Assembly: GCA_023229575.1 (NCBI GenBank)
Contig: JALNYZ010000023.1
Span: forward strand, 1-58,839
Source of the DNA: Prolixibacteraceae bacterium
GTDB taxonomy: Bacteria > Bacteroidota > Bacteroidia > Bacteroidales > Prolixibacteraceae
Direction of reading: 5' to 3'
DNA length: 58,839 nt
Part shown: positions 1 through 8,380 of the stretch, one piece after another
How the letters are laid out: each line of letters opens with the position of its first letter
Position numbering within the stretch: position 1 is the stretch's first letter
Translations under genes and position numbers: made by a program
Notes under the pieces: model-generated
Seen by the model: only the letters and a program-made list of their open reading frames with translations
Database searches by the model: none
Told to the model about the DNA's origin: nothing

Positions 1-1
1 G

Positions 2-74
2 CACGGGAGGAGCGACTCGAACGCCCGACACCTGGTTTTGGAGACCAGTGCTCTACCGACTGAGCTACACCCGT
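2..74 (-). tRNA. tRNA-Trp (anticodon CCA)
   Basis: The reverse complement folds as a 73-nt cloverleaf. The acceptor ACGGGTG pairs with CTCCCGT with one U-U mismatch, and the T arm carries GTTCGAGTC. The anticodon stem CTGGT/ACCAG encloses the loop CTCCAAA, which gives anticodon CCA. The discriminator is G, and the window begins one base further on. It lies 5 nt downstream of tRNA-Ser on the same strand, so the two are probably co-transcribed. Confidence 0.95.
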
Positions 75-79
75 ATCTG

Positions 80-164
80 CGGAGAGAGAGGGATTCGAAC
101 CCCCGGTACCTCACGGTACAACGGTTTTCAAGACCGCCGCAATCGACCACTCTGCCATCTCTCC
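80..164 (-). tRNA. tRNA-Ser (anticodon TGA)
   Basis: The reverse complement is an 85-nt class II tRNA. The acceptor GGAGAGA pairs with TCTCTCC. The anticodon loop CTTGAAA gives TGA (Ser), a long variable arm TACCGTGAGGTA follows, and the T arm is GGGGGTTCGAATCCCTC. CCA is not encoded after the G discriminator. Confidence 0.95.
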
Positions 165-458
165 TGGTTTGCGTTTGCAAAAGTAAACCTTTTTTCCATT
201 CGGCAAAAAATTCCAAAAAAAAATAATCTTCCGTTTTATGATAAAAAGTGTATGAAAATTTTGATATTTAGAAAATTGTGTTGAAATTAGTCGGAGTAAA
301 CCATTTGAATCATTTTTATTTAAATCTGGCCAAATGTGGGTTCTACCTGAAGTAATTGTGTTGATTTCAATTTTGTTATTACCTGGTGATTTGAACTGAT
401 AAACGCAATGTCTTTAAGGGAAATCTAAATTATTAACCATTTATTATCCTTATTAGTT
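165..458. other. AT-rich intergenic region upstream of HU
   Basis: This spacer of about 294 bases separates the divergent tRNA pair from the HU gene. It must hold promoters for both directions. I see no exact TTTG-N19-TAnnTTTG promoter, no convincing small gene and no repeat of the kinds found elsewhere in the window. Confidence 0.5.
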
Positions 459-731
459 ATGAACAAAGCGCAATTAATTGACGCCGTCGCTGCAGAAGCA
501 GGAATGACCAAAGCCGATGCCAAAAAAGCCATCGAAGCTTTTGTTAAAACAACAACTGAAGCCTTAAAGCAAGGTGATCGTCTGGCACTTGTCGGATTTG
601 GATCTTTCTCAGTTTCTGATCGTCCTGCACGAACAGGCCGTAACCCTCAAACCGGTGCTACCATTAAAATCGCTGGTAAAAAAGTCGTTAAATTCAAAGC
701 TGGCAACGAATTGACAGATGCCGTACAGTAA
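459..731 (+). CDS. HU family DNA-binding protein
   Basis: This 90-residue protein is a histone-like HU that binds and bends DNA as a dimer and compacts the nucleoid. The N-terminal part MNKAQLIDAVAAEAGMTKAD and the beta-arm region GFGSFSVSDRPARTGRNPQTG with the PxTG-type arm tip are typical. The length is normal for the family. The gene stands alone between the tRNA genes and a convergent transporter gene, with a strong hairpin just after its stop. The RNA-binding or DNA-binding specificity of this copy cannot be told, and the organism probably has further HU genes. Confidence 0.95.
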   Translation: MNKAQLIDAVAAEAGMTKADAKKAIEAFVKTTTEALKQGDRLALVGFGSFSVSDRPARTGRNPQTGATIKIAGKKVVKFKAGNELTDAVQ

Positions 732-746
732 CGATGACAACCTAAC

Positions 747-778
747 AAAAAAAAGGGAGCAGCCGCTCCCTTTTTTTT
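747..778. terminator. Bidirectional intrinsic terminator (HU / ABC transporter)
   Basis: A run of A is followed by the stem GGGAGC-AGCC-GCTCCC and then a run of T. The stem with flanking A/T runs reads as an intrinsic terminator in both directions. It sits between the convergent HU gene and the ABC transporter gene. Confidence 0.9.
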
Positions 779-791
779 ATCCCTAATTTAA

Positions 792-2618
792 TCAAAGATT
801 TTGCATGGAATGAAGTTTTTTGTAGATCCCATGTTTGATAGATAACAGTTCATCGTGTGTTCCGCGTTCTACAATCTCTCCTTCGTGGAAAACACAAATT
901 AGGTCTGCCTTCTTGATGGTAGAGAGCCTGTGAGCGATGACGATTGAGGTACGGTTCATCATAAGATTTTCCAGGGCTTCCTGGACCAGTTTTTCGGACT
1001 CCGTATCCAGCGCAGAAGTGGCTTCATCCAAAATCAAAATGGGCGGATTTTTCAACACTGCCCGGGCAATCGAGATCCGCTGACGTTGTCCTCCGGAGAG
1101 TTTTCCGCCCCTGTCGCCTATATTGGTCAGGTAACCGTCCGGTGAAGTGGAGATAAATTCGTGTGCATTGGCCACTTTTGCCGCTGCAATTACCTCCTCC
1201 ATGGTGGCAGTCTCCACACCGAACGATATGTTGTTGTAAAAGTTGTCATTAAACAGGATTGGATCCTGGTTTACGTTGCCCATGAGGCCGCGCAAATCGG
1301 CGATTTTGTAATCGCGGATATCCATGCCGTCGACGAGGATACTCCCGGATTGAATGTCCCAGAAGCGTGGGAGCAGATCCACAAAGGTTGATTTTCCCGA
1401 ACCGGATTGTCCTACAAGTGCGATAGTTTTTCCCTTTTCGATGGTTAAAGAGACATTTTTGAGAACTGCATCATCGATATATTTGAAACTTACATCACGA
1501 TATTCGATATCTTTATTAAACTCCTTTACCTGAATTGCATCCGGTTTGTTGACAATGTTGTTTTCGGCGAGTAAGATCATATCGATCCTTTGCATCGATG
1601 CCAGACCTTTTTGAACAGAATACAAGGCTGTGGAGAATGATTTTGCCGGATTGATGATGGTGTAGAAAAAAGCGATGTAAGCAATGAATTCCTGAGGAGG
1701 CAAAGCGCTTGTATTGTTAAGCACCAGACGCCCTCCATACCATAATATCACCACAATCACTATTGTCCCAAGCAATTCGCTCATTGGATGTGCAAGGTAA
1801 CGGCGCCACATCAGGCCGTTCATGATGTGGTAATATTCTTTGTTCTGTTTGGCGAAAACAGTCTTCATCTTCTTTTCGGCATTGAAGGCTTTGATGATGC
1901 GCAGACCCGACAAAGACTCCTCTATCGTGGAGAGTAGTTCGCCCATCTTGTTTTGTCCGAGCATGGAGGGCTTTTTCAGACTCTTTCCGACCTTCCCAAT
2001 GAGATAACCGACAACAGGCAACAGTGCAAAGACAAAAAGTGTTAGTGACCAGGACATTATAATCATCGCACAAAGATTGATTATTATAATCATGGGATCC
2101 TTGAACATCATCTCTATGGAGTTAAGGATAGAGTTGTCTACCTCCTGAACATCGCCGGTCGTGCGTGCAATGATGTCGCCTTTTCGCTCTTCGGAAAAGA
2201 ATCCTAGCGGAAGGGAGAGAATCTTATTGTAGATCTGGTTCCTAATATCGCAAACCACGCCATTACGCACAGGTACCATCACAAAGGAGGCTAAGTAGGT
2301 AAACCCAACCTTCAAAACTACCATTATAATGATAAAAATGCCAAGATAGATAAGAGCACGTTCCCTTCCACTATTTTGTATTACTTCACTTATAATGTAG
2401 GATATATTTTGTACAAGATTATCAAAATTAAAACTCCAGCTGGCAGGCGCTTGAGCAACTAACGGTTGAGTACGAAACAGGATACCCAAAATAGGTATCA
2501 GTGCTGCAAACTGGAATGCTCCAAAAATCGCCCCCAATAGGTTGAACAGAATGTTTAGTAATATATACCCTTTGTAGGGAGGAAGAAACCGTTTTAATAA
2601 ATTATAAAGACCTTTCAT
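792..2618 (-). CDS. ABC transporter, ATP-binding/permease fusion (MsbA-like)
   Basis: This 608-residue half-transporter has an N-terminal membrane domain (about residues 1-340, six predicted segments) and a C-terminal ATPase. Walker A GQSGSGKST lies near residue 400, the signature LSGGQRQRIS near 509 and Walker B ILILDEATSALD near 530, with the switch His in IVIAHRLS. This architecture acts as a homodimer and exports lipids (MsbA, lipid A core) or drugs. Bacteroidota usually carry an essential MsbA of this size, so lipid A export is the likely role, but substrate cannot be read from sequence. It follows purB on the same strand with a 177-bp gap. Confidence 0.88.
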   Translation of the reverse strand: MKGLYNLLKRFLPPYKGYILLNILFNLLGAIFGAFQFAALIPILGILFRTQPLVAQAPASWSFNFDNLVQNISYIISEVIQNSGRERALIYLGIFIIIMVVLKVGFTYLASFVMVPVRNGVVCDIRNQIYNKILSLPLGFFSEERKGDIIARTTGDVQEVDNSILNSIEMMFKDPMIIIINLCAMIIMSWSLTLFVFALLPVVGYLIGKVGKSLKKPSMLGQNKMGELLSTIEESLSGLRIIKAFNAEKKMKTVFAKQNKEYYHIMNGLMWRRYLAHPMSELLGTIVIVVILWYGGRLVLNNTSALPPQEFIAYIAFFYTIINPAKSFSTALYSVQKGLASMQRIDMILLAENNIVNKPDAIQVKEFNKDIEYRDVSFKYIDDAVLKNVSLTIEKGKTIALVGQSGSGKSTFVDLLPRFWDIQSGSILVDGMDIRDYKIADLRGLMGNVNQDPILFNDNFYNNISFGVETATMEEVIAAAKVANAHEFISTSPDGYLTNIGDRGGKLSGGQRQRISIARAVLKNPPILILDEATSALDTESEKLVQEALENLMMNRTSIVIAHRLSTIKKADLICVFHEGEIVERGTHDELLSIKHGIYKKLHSMQNL

Positions 2619-2795
2619 CTGTTTATAATTTTGTTTTTCATTTGCCAGATGGAACTCCCAATAATCATTCTCCTGTGTGCGGAAGATTTTCGCATGGTCG
2701 TTTCATCCGAATATTTTAACTTAATAGGTTGACTTATTGGAAGCTTCGCAGGATATGCCTTCTGGTTGGAATCCTTACGGTCCAGGATTGAAAAG

Positions 2796-4148
2796 TTATT
2801 GGTGAAAAACACCTGTGAAATTTTGCGGGGTAATTCTCCTTAATTCCTCTTTGAGTTCGTCTGAAATATCCAGCCGGTCGATAAATTCCCTAAAAACAGA
2901 TTGATCGATCTTGCGGTTGACACGGGTCAGGTCTTTTAGTGCCTCATAAGGATTTGGATAGGCTTCGCGACGAAGAATGGTCTGAATGGCCTCAGCGACA
3001 ACACTCCAGTTGTCTTCCAGATCACGGTTAATCGCCTCTTCGTTGAGAAGCAACTTACCCAGACCTTTCATGGTCGATTGGATCGATAGCAAGGTATGCG
3101 CAAAAGGTACGCCAACGTTGCGCAGTACGGTCGAATCGGTCAGGTCGCGCTGAAGTCTTGAAATAGGCAATTTGGCCGAAAGATGCTCAAACAGTGCATT
3201 GGCGACCCCCAGGTTACCCTCCGAATTTTCAAAATCGATCGGGTTCACTTTGTGCGGCATGGCAGAGGATCCAATCTCTCCCTTTTTGATCTGTTGTTTG
3301 AAGTAGTTCATGGAGACGTAGCTCCAGAAATCCCTGTCCAGATCGATGAGAATGGTATTGATTCTTTTCAGACAATCAAAGATGGATGCATAATTGTCGT
3401 AATGGGCTATCTGAGTGGTCGTTTGCGACCGTTCCAGTTTCAGTGCGTTAGAGACAAAACGGTTCGAAAAGCCGACCCAGTCGACCGAAGGGTAGGCCAC
3501 ATGGTGTGCATTAAAATTCCCGGTAGCCCCGCCAAACTTCGCATAGCAGGGGATAGAAACCAGTTGGTTCAGCTGAACTTCCAATCGTTCGATAAAGACC
3601 TTGATCTCCTTTCCCAAAATGGTAGGTGAAGCCGGCTGTCCATGGGTTTTTGCAAGCATTGGGATATTTCCCCAGTTGTTGGAGAGTTCGACCAGCTTAG
3701 CCACCAATTCCTTCATCGCAGGGAGATAAACTTCTTCAAGAGCATCCTGAATGGAAAGGGGTACGGCTGTGTTGTTGATGTCCTGGGAAGTAAGGCCAAA
3801 GTGGATAAATTCCTTGAAAGGGTCCAATCCGAGCAGATCAAATTTTTCCTTCAAAAAATATTCGACTGCTTTCACATCATGGTTGGTGATTTTTTCGATC
3901 TCCTTGATGCGGTTTGCATCTTCAAGAGAAAATTGATGGTGCAGATTCCTGAGCCCTGTTTTTGTTTGTTCCGGGCAGTCGGACAATTGGGGAAGCGGAA
4001 TCTCTGTCAGGGCTATAAAGTATTCAATTTCAACAAAAAGCCTGTATTTTATCAGTGCGAATTCCGAAAAATAATCACCAAGCCCGGCTACTTTGTCGCG
4101 GTAACGTCCATCGACAGGCGAGATGGCTGTTAACATCTGCAATTCCAT
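2796..4148 (-). CDS. purB: Adenylosuccinate lyase
   Basis: PurB catalyses two fumarate-releasing steps of purine synthesis: SAICAR to AICAR, and adenylosuccinate to AMP. The fumarase/aspartase superfamily signature GEIGSSAMPHKVNPIDFEN is present, as are the N-terminal SPVDGRYRDK and the THGQPASPT motif with the active-site His. The length (about 450) is normal. An ATG one codon upstream (4151) is also possible; I chose 4148 because MELQMLTAISPVDGRY aligns with the E. coli start MELSSLTAVSPVDGRY. AICAR made here is also the by-product of histidine synthesis, whose genes lie at 10.8-20 kb. Confidence 0.95.
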   Translation of the reverse strand: MELQMLTAISPVDGRYRDKVAGLGDYFSEFALIKYRLFVEIEYFIALTEIPLPQLSDCPEQTKTGLRNLHHQFSLEDANRIKEIEKITNHDVKAVEYFLKEKFDLLGLDPFKEFIHFGLTSQDINNTAVPLSIQDALEEVYLPAMKELVAKLVELSNNWGNIPMLAKTHGQPASPTILGKEIKVFIERLEVQLNQLVSIPCYAKFGGATGNFNAHHVAYPSVDWVGFSNRFVSNALKLERSQTTTQIAHYDNYASIFDCLKRINTILIDLDRDFWSYVSMNYFKQQIKKGEIGSSAMPHKVNPIDFENSEGNLGVANALFEHLSAKLPISRLQRDLTDSTVLRNVGVPFAHTLLSIQSTMKGLGKLLLNEEAINRDLEDNWSVVAEAIQTILRREAYPNPYEALKDLTRVNRKIDQSVFREFIDRLDISDELKEELRRITPQNFTGVFHQ

Positions 4149-4174
4149 CATAAAACTTTTTTACAATTCAACTA

Positions 4175-4182
4175 CAAAAGTA
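4175..4182 (-). promoter_or_regulatory. Putative -7 element of purB promoter
   Basis: On the minus strand the sequence reads TACTTTTG, an exact match to the Bacteroidota -7 consensus TAnnTTTG, 26 bases upstream of the purB start. No TTTG is found at the expected distance upstream, so only the -7 half supports the call. Confidence 0.5.
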
Positions 4183-4252
4183 ACATTTTCCTTGGTGTTA
4201 CGGAAGTTCATTTTTTGCCCGTCAAATAGGAGAATCAGCTGCCAAACTTTCG

Positions 4253-4260
4253 TAAATTTG
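4253..4260 (+). promoter_or_regulatory. Putative -7 element of mqnA promoter
   Basis: TAAATTTG matches TAnnTTTG exactly and lies 17 bases before the mqnA ATG, opposite the purB promoter. A -33 TTTG at the usual spacing is not evident. Confidence 0.45.
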
Positions 4261-4277
4261 CAGGCTAAAGAAAAATC

Positions 4278-5027
4278 ATGGGCAAAATTAAGATATCTGC
4301 CATTACCTACCTGAATACCAAGCCTTTTCTGTTCGGGCTTCAACACTCTTCTATCCTTGACGCTGTTGAGCTTTCACTGGATGTCCCATCTGTCTGTGCC
4401 GATAAGCTAAAAGCAGGAACCGTTGACATTGGAATTATCCCGGTAACGGAGATATCTTCAATTCCAGGGGCCAACATCATAACCGACTATTGTATCTCTT
4501 GCTCTGGTAAAGTGAGAACAGTTGTATTGGTCAGCAGTGTGCCTATGGAAGAGATTGAAACTATTGTATTGGATTATCAATCAAGAACATCTGTTCGGTT
4601 GGTCCGGATCCTGGCAAGGGATTACTGGAAAATTGGTCCGAACTGGCAAAATGGCGGAGTCGATTATATTCAGCAAGATATCAAGGGTACAACTGCCGGA
4701 GTAATCATCGGTGACAGGGTATTTGAAGCTGAAAAGAAATTTCCCTATGTGTATGATTTAGGTGATGCCTGGAAAGCCCACACCGGATTTGATTTTGTTT
4801 TTGCCTGCTGGGTAGCCAACAGGCAGATTGACAGGGACTTTGTGCTGAAATTTGAGGAAGCCCTTGAGGATGGAATTGTGCATATTCCTGAAGTTATCAC
4901 TGAATATATTCAGCAATATCCGGATTATCCTTTCGAGGAATATTTTAAAGAGAATATTTTTTATCACCTCGATGACTCCAAAAGAAGGGGGATGGAGTTG
5001 TTTCTTGGGTTGATAAAAAGTGACTAA
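4278..5027 (+). CDS. mqnA: Chorismate dehydratase (futalosine menaquinone pathway)
   Basis: This 249-residue protein belongs to the MqnA/DUF178 family. It removes water from chorismate to give 3-[(1-carboxyvinyl)oxy]benzoate, the first step of futalosine-dependent menaquinone synthesis. The motifs ISAITYLNTKPF at the N-terminus, KLKAGTVDIGIIPVTE and GVIIGDRVF are typical, as is the periplasmic-binding-protein-like fold they imply. The other mqn genes are not in this window. The stop codon and the last two codons (Ser-Asp-stop) fall inside a 9-base tandem repeat that follows the gene. Transcription appears independent and divergent from purB. Confidence 0.88.
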   Translation: MGKIKISAITYLNTKPFLFGLQHSSILDAVELSLDVPSVCADKLKAGTVDIGIIPVTEISSIPGANIITDYCISCSGKVRTVVLVSSVPMEEIETIVLDYQSRTSVRLVRILARDYWKIGPNWQNGGVDYIQQDIKGTTAGVIIGDRVFEAEKKFPYVYDLGDAWKAHTGFDFVFACWVANRQIDRDFVLKFEEALEDGIVHIPEVITEYIQQYPDYPFEEYFKENIFYHLDDSKRRGMELFLGLIKSD

Positions 5028-5046
5028 AGTGACTAAAGTGACTAAA
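5020..5046. repeat. Tandem 9-mer GTGACTAAA x3 at the mqnA stop
   Basis: Three perfect head-to-tail copies of GTGACTAAA begin inside the last codons of mqnA, and the first copy supplies its TAA stop. A fourth degenerate unit follows. The same 9-mer word builds the arms of the hairpin at 20125-20213. Confidence 0.9.
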
Positions 5047-5106
5047 GTACTTATGCTTCAAGCAGAATTTAATTCATAACTCATAACTTTTTGCCTATCT
5101 TCGCAT

Positions 5107-5484
5107 ATGCTTAAGACGTTGTTTATCATAGGTTCCGGTAGTTTCCTCGGAGGAATTGCGAGATATCTTACCGCAAGAGCGGTGCAGAATAGTTTTGTAT
5201 CGTCATTTCCATTTGGGACCATGGCGGTAAATTTGTTGGGTTGTTTAATGATCGGATTTATTTTCGGCATATCTGAAAGAACAAATATCCTCTCCGATGA
5301 ATGGCGAATTTTTCTGACCGTCGGATTCTGCGGAGGATTTACAACCTTCTCGACTTTTGCAAATGAGAACATGACCTTGCTGAGAGACGGGAATTTCTTT
5401 TATTTCGCGCTTTACACCGGATTGAGCGTTTTTCTGGGATTGGTAGCCGTATTTTTTGGAAATGCCCTCACTAAATTACTCTAG
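5107..5484 (+). CDS. crcB: Fluoride channel CrcB/Fluc
   Basis: This is a 125-residue membrane protein with four predicted segments. The family hallmarks GGIARYL near the start, the GTMAVNLLGC segment with the conserved Asn, and GFCGGFTTFSTF with the phenylalanine-box region are all visible. Fluc proteins form antiparallel dimers that leak fluoride out of the cytoplasm down its gradient. The gene is followed after 2 bases by a DUF190 gene, a common pairing. I looked for a fluoride riboswitch in the 79-bp leader and did not see its conserved sequence. Confidence 0.93.
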   Translation: MLKTLFIIGSGSFLGGIARYLTARAVQNSFVSSFPFGTMAVNLLGCLMIGFIFGISERTNILSDEWRIFLTVGFCGGFTTFSTFANENMTLLRDGNFFYFALYTGLSVFLGLVAVFFGNALTKLL

Positions 5485-5486
5485 AT

Positions 5487-5858
5487 ATGGAGACGAATTC
5501 AGAAGCCAGAAGATTAAGAATTTACGTCAGTTCGACCGATAAATTCAAACATACATTGTTGTACGAAACCCTTGTCTTTGCCGCGAAGCGATATGGCCTA
5601 ACCGGTGCAACCGTACTGAAAGGGGTCATGGGATTTGGATCAAGCAGCGTTGTCCGTTCCACAAGATTTTGGGAGATTACTGAGAAATTGCCGGTTGTTA
5701 TTGAGATTGTTGATGAATCATCAAAAATTGAAAGCTTTACTCAAAAGATTCTTCCCTGGTTCGATAAAATTTCTACAGGTTGCTTGATTACCAGTGAAAA
5801 AGCAGACATAGTACTATTCAAGCAAGGAACGAAGAAGAAAGGATTTCTTCGGTTCTAA
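5487..5858 (+). CDS. DUF190 family protein
   Basis: The 123-residue product belongs to DUF190, small PII-like alpha/beta proteins often encoded beside crcB. Typical segments are RLRIYVSSTDKFKHTLLYE, the ATVLKGVMGFGSSS loop and LPVVIEIVDE. It is 2 bases downstream of crcB, so they form an operon. A role in sensing or helping fluoride export is inferred from this context; the biochemical activity of the family is not settled. Confidence 0.88.
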   Translation: METNSEARRLRIYVSSTDKFKHTLLYETLVFAAKRYGLTGATVLKGVMGFGSSSVVRSTRFWEITEKLPVVIEIVDESSKIESFTQKILPWFDKISTGCLITSEKADIVLFKQGTKKKGFLRF

Positions 5859-5897
5859 AATTTTGAGTCCACTCAGAAAAGCCAAAAAATAAAGAAG

Positions 5898-5990
5898 GCC
5901 ACTAAGTCACTAAATCACTAAGGTTCACAAAGAATTAAATATCAGCTTTATAACTCTTAGTGAGCCTTCGTGCCTTGATGTCTTTGTGGC
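5898..5990. repeat. Imperfect inverted repeat, 35-base arms (TCACTAA / CTTTGTGGC words)
   Basis: The left arm 5898-5932 and the right arm 5956-5990 are reverse complements at most positions, with a 23-base loop. Within each arm the word CACTAA(G/A) is repeated at 8-9 base steps. It lies between DUF190 and the msrBA gene and resembles the other word-built hairpins in this window. Confidence 0.8.
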
Positions 5991-6113
5991 AGGAAAGTAC
6001 TTGTCAGAAAGAACTCAATTCTCCTTCCCTCCGTTAAAAAATCACAAAGGTGTTCATGTATCAAAACCTGACTGTTATTTTCACGTAGAAAGTCCATATA
6101 GTCAACAGACATT

Positions 6114-7259
6114 ATGTACAGGAAAATTTTATTTCAATCAATGCTTTTATTGTTGGGTCAGGCTCTCTTTTTGACCAGCAATGGTTTTTCATCTGAATTA
6201 TTCCCCTCTCTTTCAGGGGAAGGTACTTCAACCACCTCTTCAAAACAAAACAAAATGGACAATGCAAATGATAAAAAGTCGGGTAATCCATATTATTCGC
6301 GAACAGATCAAACCAAATTGAACGTTTCTAATGCTGAGTGGAAAAGGGTGCTGCCACATGATTTGTATGAAGTTTCCCGCAACAAAGCCACTGAACGTTC
6401 TTTTACCGGTAAATATTGGGACTTTACCGGAAAGGGCACCTATTATTGTGCTGCCTGTGGCTTTAGGTTGTTTCGGTCGGATGCAAAATTCGCCAGTGAA
6501 TGCGGTTGGCCTAGTTTTTTTGAACAAATTGATCCTAAGAGTGTTACATTTCATGAGGACAATAGTTTTGGCATGCACAGAACGGAGGCCTTGTGTGGTC
6601 GCTGTGGTAGTCATTTGGGGCATCTTTTCAATGATGGCCCGGCACCTACCGGGAAGCGCTATTGTATGAATTCGGTTGCCCTTGAGTTTGAACCAGATGG
6701 AGTAAAAGCTACATCCATTGTAGCTGAAAGAGATACCATAACTCTTGGAGGGGGTTGTTTTTGGTGCATTGAGGCGATCTATAAGAGTTTAAAAGGGGTT
6801 GAGAAGGTGACTTCAGGTTATGCCGGAGGTCATTTGGCCCATCCTTCCTACCGGGAAGTTTGCAGCGGAGAGACCGGCCATGCGGAGGTTGTACAAATCA
6901 TATTCGATCCACATCAGACCTCCTGCGAAGAAATTTTGAAAGTGTTCTTTACTGTGCATGATCCGACCACACTTAACAGACAGGGGGCTGACGTTGGAAG
7001 CCAGTATCGCTCGGCTATATTCTTTCATAACAAGCAGCAACAGGAGATTGCCCGGACGCTGATCGATGCCCTCAATAAAGCCAAAGTCTTCGACCATCCG
7101 ATCGTTACCAAAGTGGAGCCTGAAACAAAGTTCTATGTGGCAGAAGATTATCATCAGGAATACTACCGGCTTCATAAAAGCGAACCCTATTGTCGCGCTG
7201 TAATTCAACCAAAATTGGAGAAGTTCGAGAAAGTATTTAAGGATCGGATCAAAAATTGA
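6114..7259 (+). CDS. msrBA: Exported MsrB-MsrA methionine sulfoxide reductase fusion
   Basis: The 381-residue protein carries an N-terminal hydrophobic signal sequence (about residues 1-25), an MsrB domain (about 78-185) and an MsrA domain (about 205-365). MsrB shows two zinc-binding pairs, CAACG and CGRCG, and the catalytic Cys in GKRYCMNSVALEF. MsrA shows the catalytic GGGCFWCIE. Together the domains reduce both R- and S-methionine sulfoxide. The export signal suggests a periplasmic repair enzyme that would need electrons from a membrane or periplasmic thioredoxin system. The order MsrB-MsrA is the reverse of the Neisseria PilB-type fusion. The TGA stop is the first word of a TGATGTGATGATG repeat. 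Confidence 0.93.
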   Translation: MYRKILFQSMLLLLGQALFLTSNGFSSELFPSLSGEGTSTTSSKQNKMDNANDKKSGNPYYSRTDQTKLNVSNAEWKRVLPHDLYEVSRNKATERSFTGKYWDFTGKGTYYCAACGFRLFRSDAKFASECGWPSFFEQIDPKSVTFHEDNSFGMHRTEALCGRCGSHLGHLFNDGPAPTGKRYCMNSVALEFEPDGVKATSIVAERDTITLGGGCFWCIEAIYKSLKGVEKVTSGYAGGHLAHPSYREVCSGETGHAEVVQIIFDPHQTSCEEILKVFFTVHDPTTLNRQGADVGSQYRSAIFFHNKQQQEIARTLIDALNKAKVFDHPIVTKVEPETKFYVAEDYHQEYYRLHKSEPYCRAVIQPKLEKFEKVFKDRIKN

Positions 7260-7300
7260 TGTGATGATGTGATGATTTGGTGATTAGCTGATTGGAAATG
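7257..7300. repeat. Half-arm of GATGATGTG repeat family
   Basis: TGATGTGATGATGTGATGA begins with the msrBA stop codon and runs into GGTGATTAGCTGATTGG. These are the same words as the full hairpins at 9.6, 33.9, 46.9 and 48.8 kb, but no complementary right arm is present here. At 7350-7376 a stretch of TTTGTAATTTGTAATTTT belongs to a second word family. Confidence 0.8.
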
Positions 7301-7452
7301 TGAAAATTGGGAAGGGTGAAAATGTGAAGAAGGCAGAATTTGCTCGGTCATATTTAATTTGTAATTTGTAATTTTAGGTCAACTTGTTCGTCTTATCATA
7401 AAGTTAACCATGACTGCCTGGTACCAAAGTTGGTTAATGATTAAATTTACGA

Positions 7453-7794
7453 ATGATGGATGCAAAAAGCGTAGACATGTTTTTGATGGCCAATTCCAAG
7501 TATTTGGAAGGCCACCAGATGTTTCAAATCAGGGAACGATTGTTGACCCTGGATGAGCCCCAGTGGAGAATGCTGCAATTTATGCAGTTCGATGATCCGG
7601 TCATCATTCTGATCGTATCATTGGTAACCGGCCCATTGGCAGTTGACCGGTTTATGCTGGGTGACATTGGCTTGGGTGTTATCAAGTTGATTACCTGCGG
7701 CGGACTTGGTATATGGGTATTGGTCGACTGGGTCATGATCATGGGAATTACCCGTAGGAAGAATACTGAAAAACTGATGATGGCCCTTTATTGA
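7453..7794 (+). CDS. TM2 domain membrane protein
   Basis: The 113-residue protein has a short soluble N-terminal part and a C-terminal TM2 domain. Two hydrophobic segments are joined by the characteristic DRFMLGDIGLGVIKL turn and LGIWVLVDW. TM2 proteins are small membrane proteins of unknown precise function. The stop overlaps the next ATG as TGATG, so this gene and the DUF2752 gene are translationally coupled. The start may be the first or second of two consecutive ATG codons. Confidence 0.85.
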   Translation: MMDAKSVDMFLMANSKYLEGHQMFQIRERLLTLDEPQWRMLQFMQFDDPVIILIVSLVTGPLAVDRFMLGDIGLGVIKLITCGGLGIWVLVDWVMIMGITRRKNTEKLMMALY

Positions 7795-8213
7795 TGCCGT
7801 TGACCCGCAATCGTCTTAATCTATTTTTGTCGCTGGCCTGCCTGGTCGGATATGGATGGTTGGCTCTGGTTAGCCGTTTGAAGCCGGAAGAGGTTGGCAA
7901 CAAATACGATGTTTGCCTGATCAGGCATTTTGCACATATTCCTTGTCCCTCCTGCGGTTCCACCAGATCGGTGATTTCCCTGATGCATGGGGACCTGGCA
8001 GGTGGTCTGTACTGGAATCCGCTGGGCTTTGTAATTTTTGCGGCGCTGATAATAACCCCCTTTTGGATCAGCTATGACCTTATTTTAAAGAAAGATAGCC
8101 TCTACCAATCTTTCCTACTTTTCGAAAACACATTGAGGAAAAAATGGGTGGCAATTTTAGCAATCGTATTGATTTTGCTCAATTGGGCTTGGAATGTGGT
8201 GAAGGGTGTCTGA
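7794..8213 (+). CDS. DUF2752 membrane protein
   Basis: The 139-residue protein has about three hydrophobic segments and the DUF2752 signature CPSCGSTRSVISLMHGD, in which two Cys and the TR pair are conserved. The start is the ATG in the TGATG overlap with the TM2 gene; an in-frame TTG one codon earlier is less likely. DUF2752 and TM2 genes are often neighbours in Bacteroidota. The function is unknown; the CPxCG motif might bind metal. Confidence 0.85.
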   Translation: MPLTRNRLNLFLSLACLVGYGWLALVSRLKPEEVGNKYDVCLIRHFAHIPCPSCGSTRSVISLMHGDLAGGLYWNPLGFVIFAALIITPFWISYDLILKKDSLYQSFLLFENTLRKKWVAILAIVLILLNWAWNVVKGV

Positions 8214-8280
8214 ATTGGGATTCGTTGGATTGATGGGTAACAGGATGATAAGAAAGGAGTTCCAGATATTTGGTTATTTT

Positions 8281-8300
8281 ATATTCCCCGACGGGAATAT
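8281..8300. repeat. Small perfect inverted repeat ATATTCCC-CGAC-GGGAATAT
   Basis: Eight-base arms are separated by CGAC in the spacer between DUF2752 and DUF5618. It could be the end of the DUF2752 transcript or an operator for the next gene. There is no T run, so it is not a standard terminator. Confidence 0.6.
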
Positions 8301-8358
8301 TCAATTTCAGCCATCGATTTATGCGCTTCTAGCATTACTTTTTTTGAGCAATTTTCCG

Positions 8359-8366
8359 TAACTTTG
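8359..8366 (+). promoter_or_regulatory. Putative -7 element of the DUF5618 gene
   Basis: TAACTTTG is an exact TAnnTTTG match. It overlaps an upstream in-frame GTG, so a transcript started from it would lack that GTG. This supports the ATG at 8381 as the true start. No TTTG is seen at the normal -33 distance. Confidence 0.5.
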
Positions 8367-8380
8367 TGAAAAGAGGCAAA

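Noticed and set aside
38..284. Two open frames over the first 280 bases
   Set aside because: They run through tRNA-Trp and tRNA-Ser on the opposite strand and into AT-rich spacer; their translations show typical tRNA-derived peptide text.
2615..2812. 65-codon minus-strand frame between purB and the ABC transporter
   Set aside because: It overlaps both neighbours at its ends, has no recognisable domain, promoter or coding bias, and looks like chance reading through spacer.
5028..5106. Fluoride riboswitch upstream of crcB
   Set aside because: The 79-base leader is largely a tandem repeat and lacks the conserved fluoride aptamer sequence.
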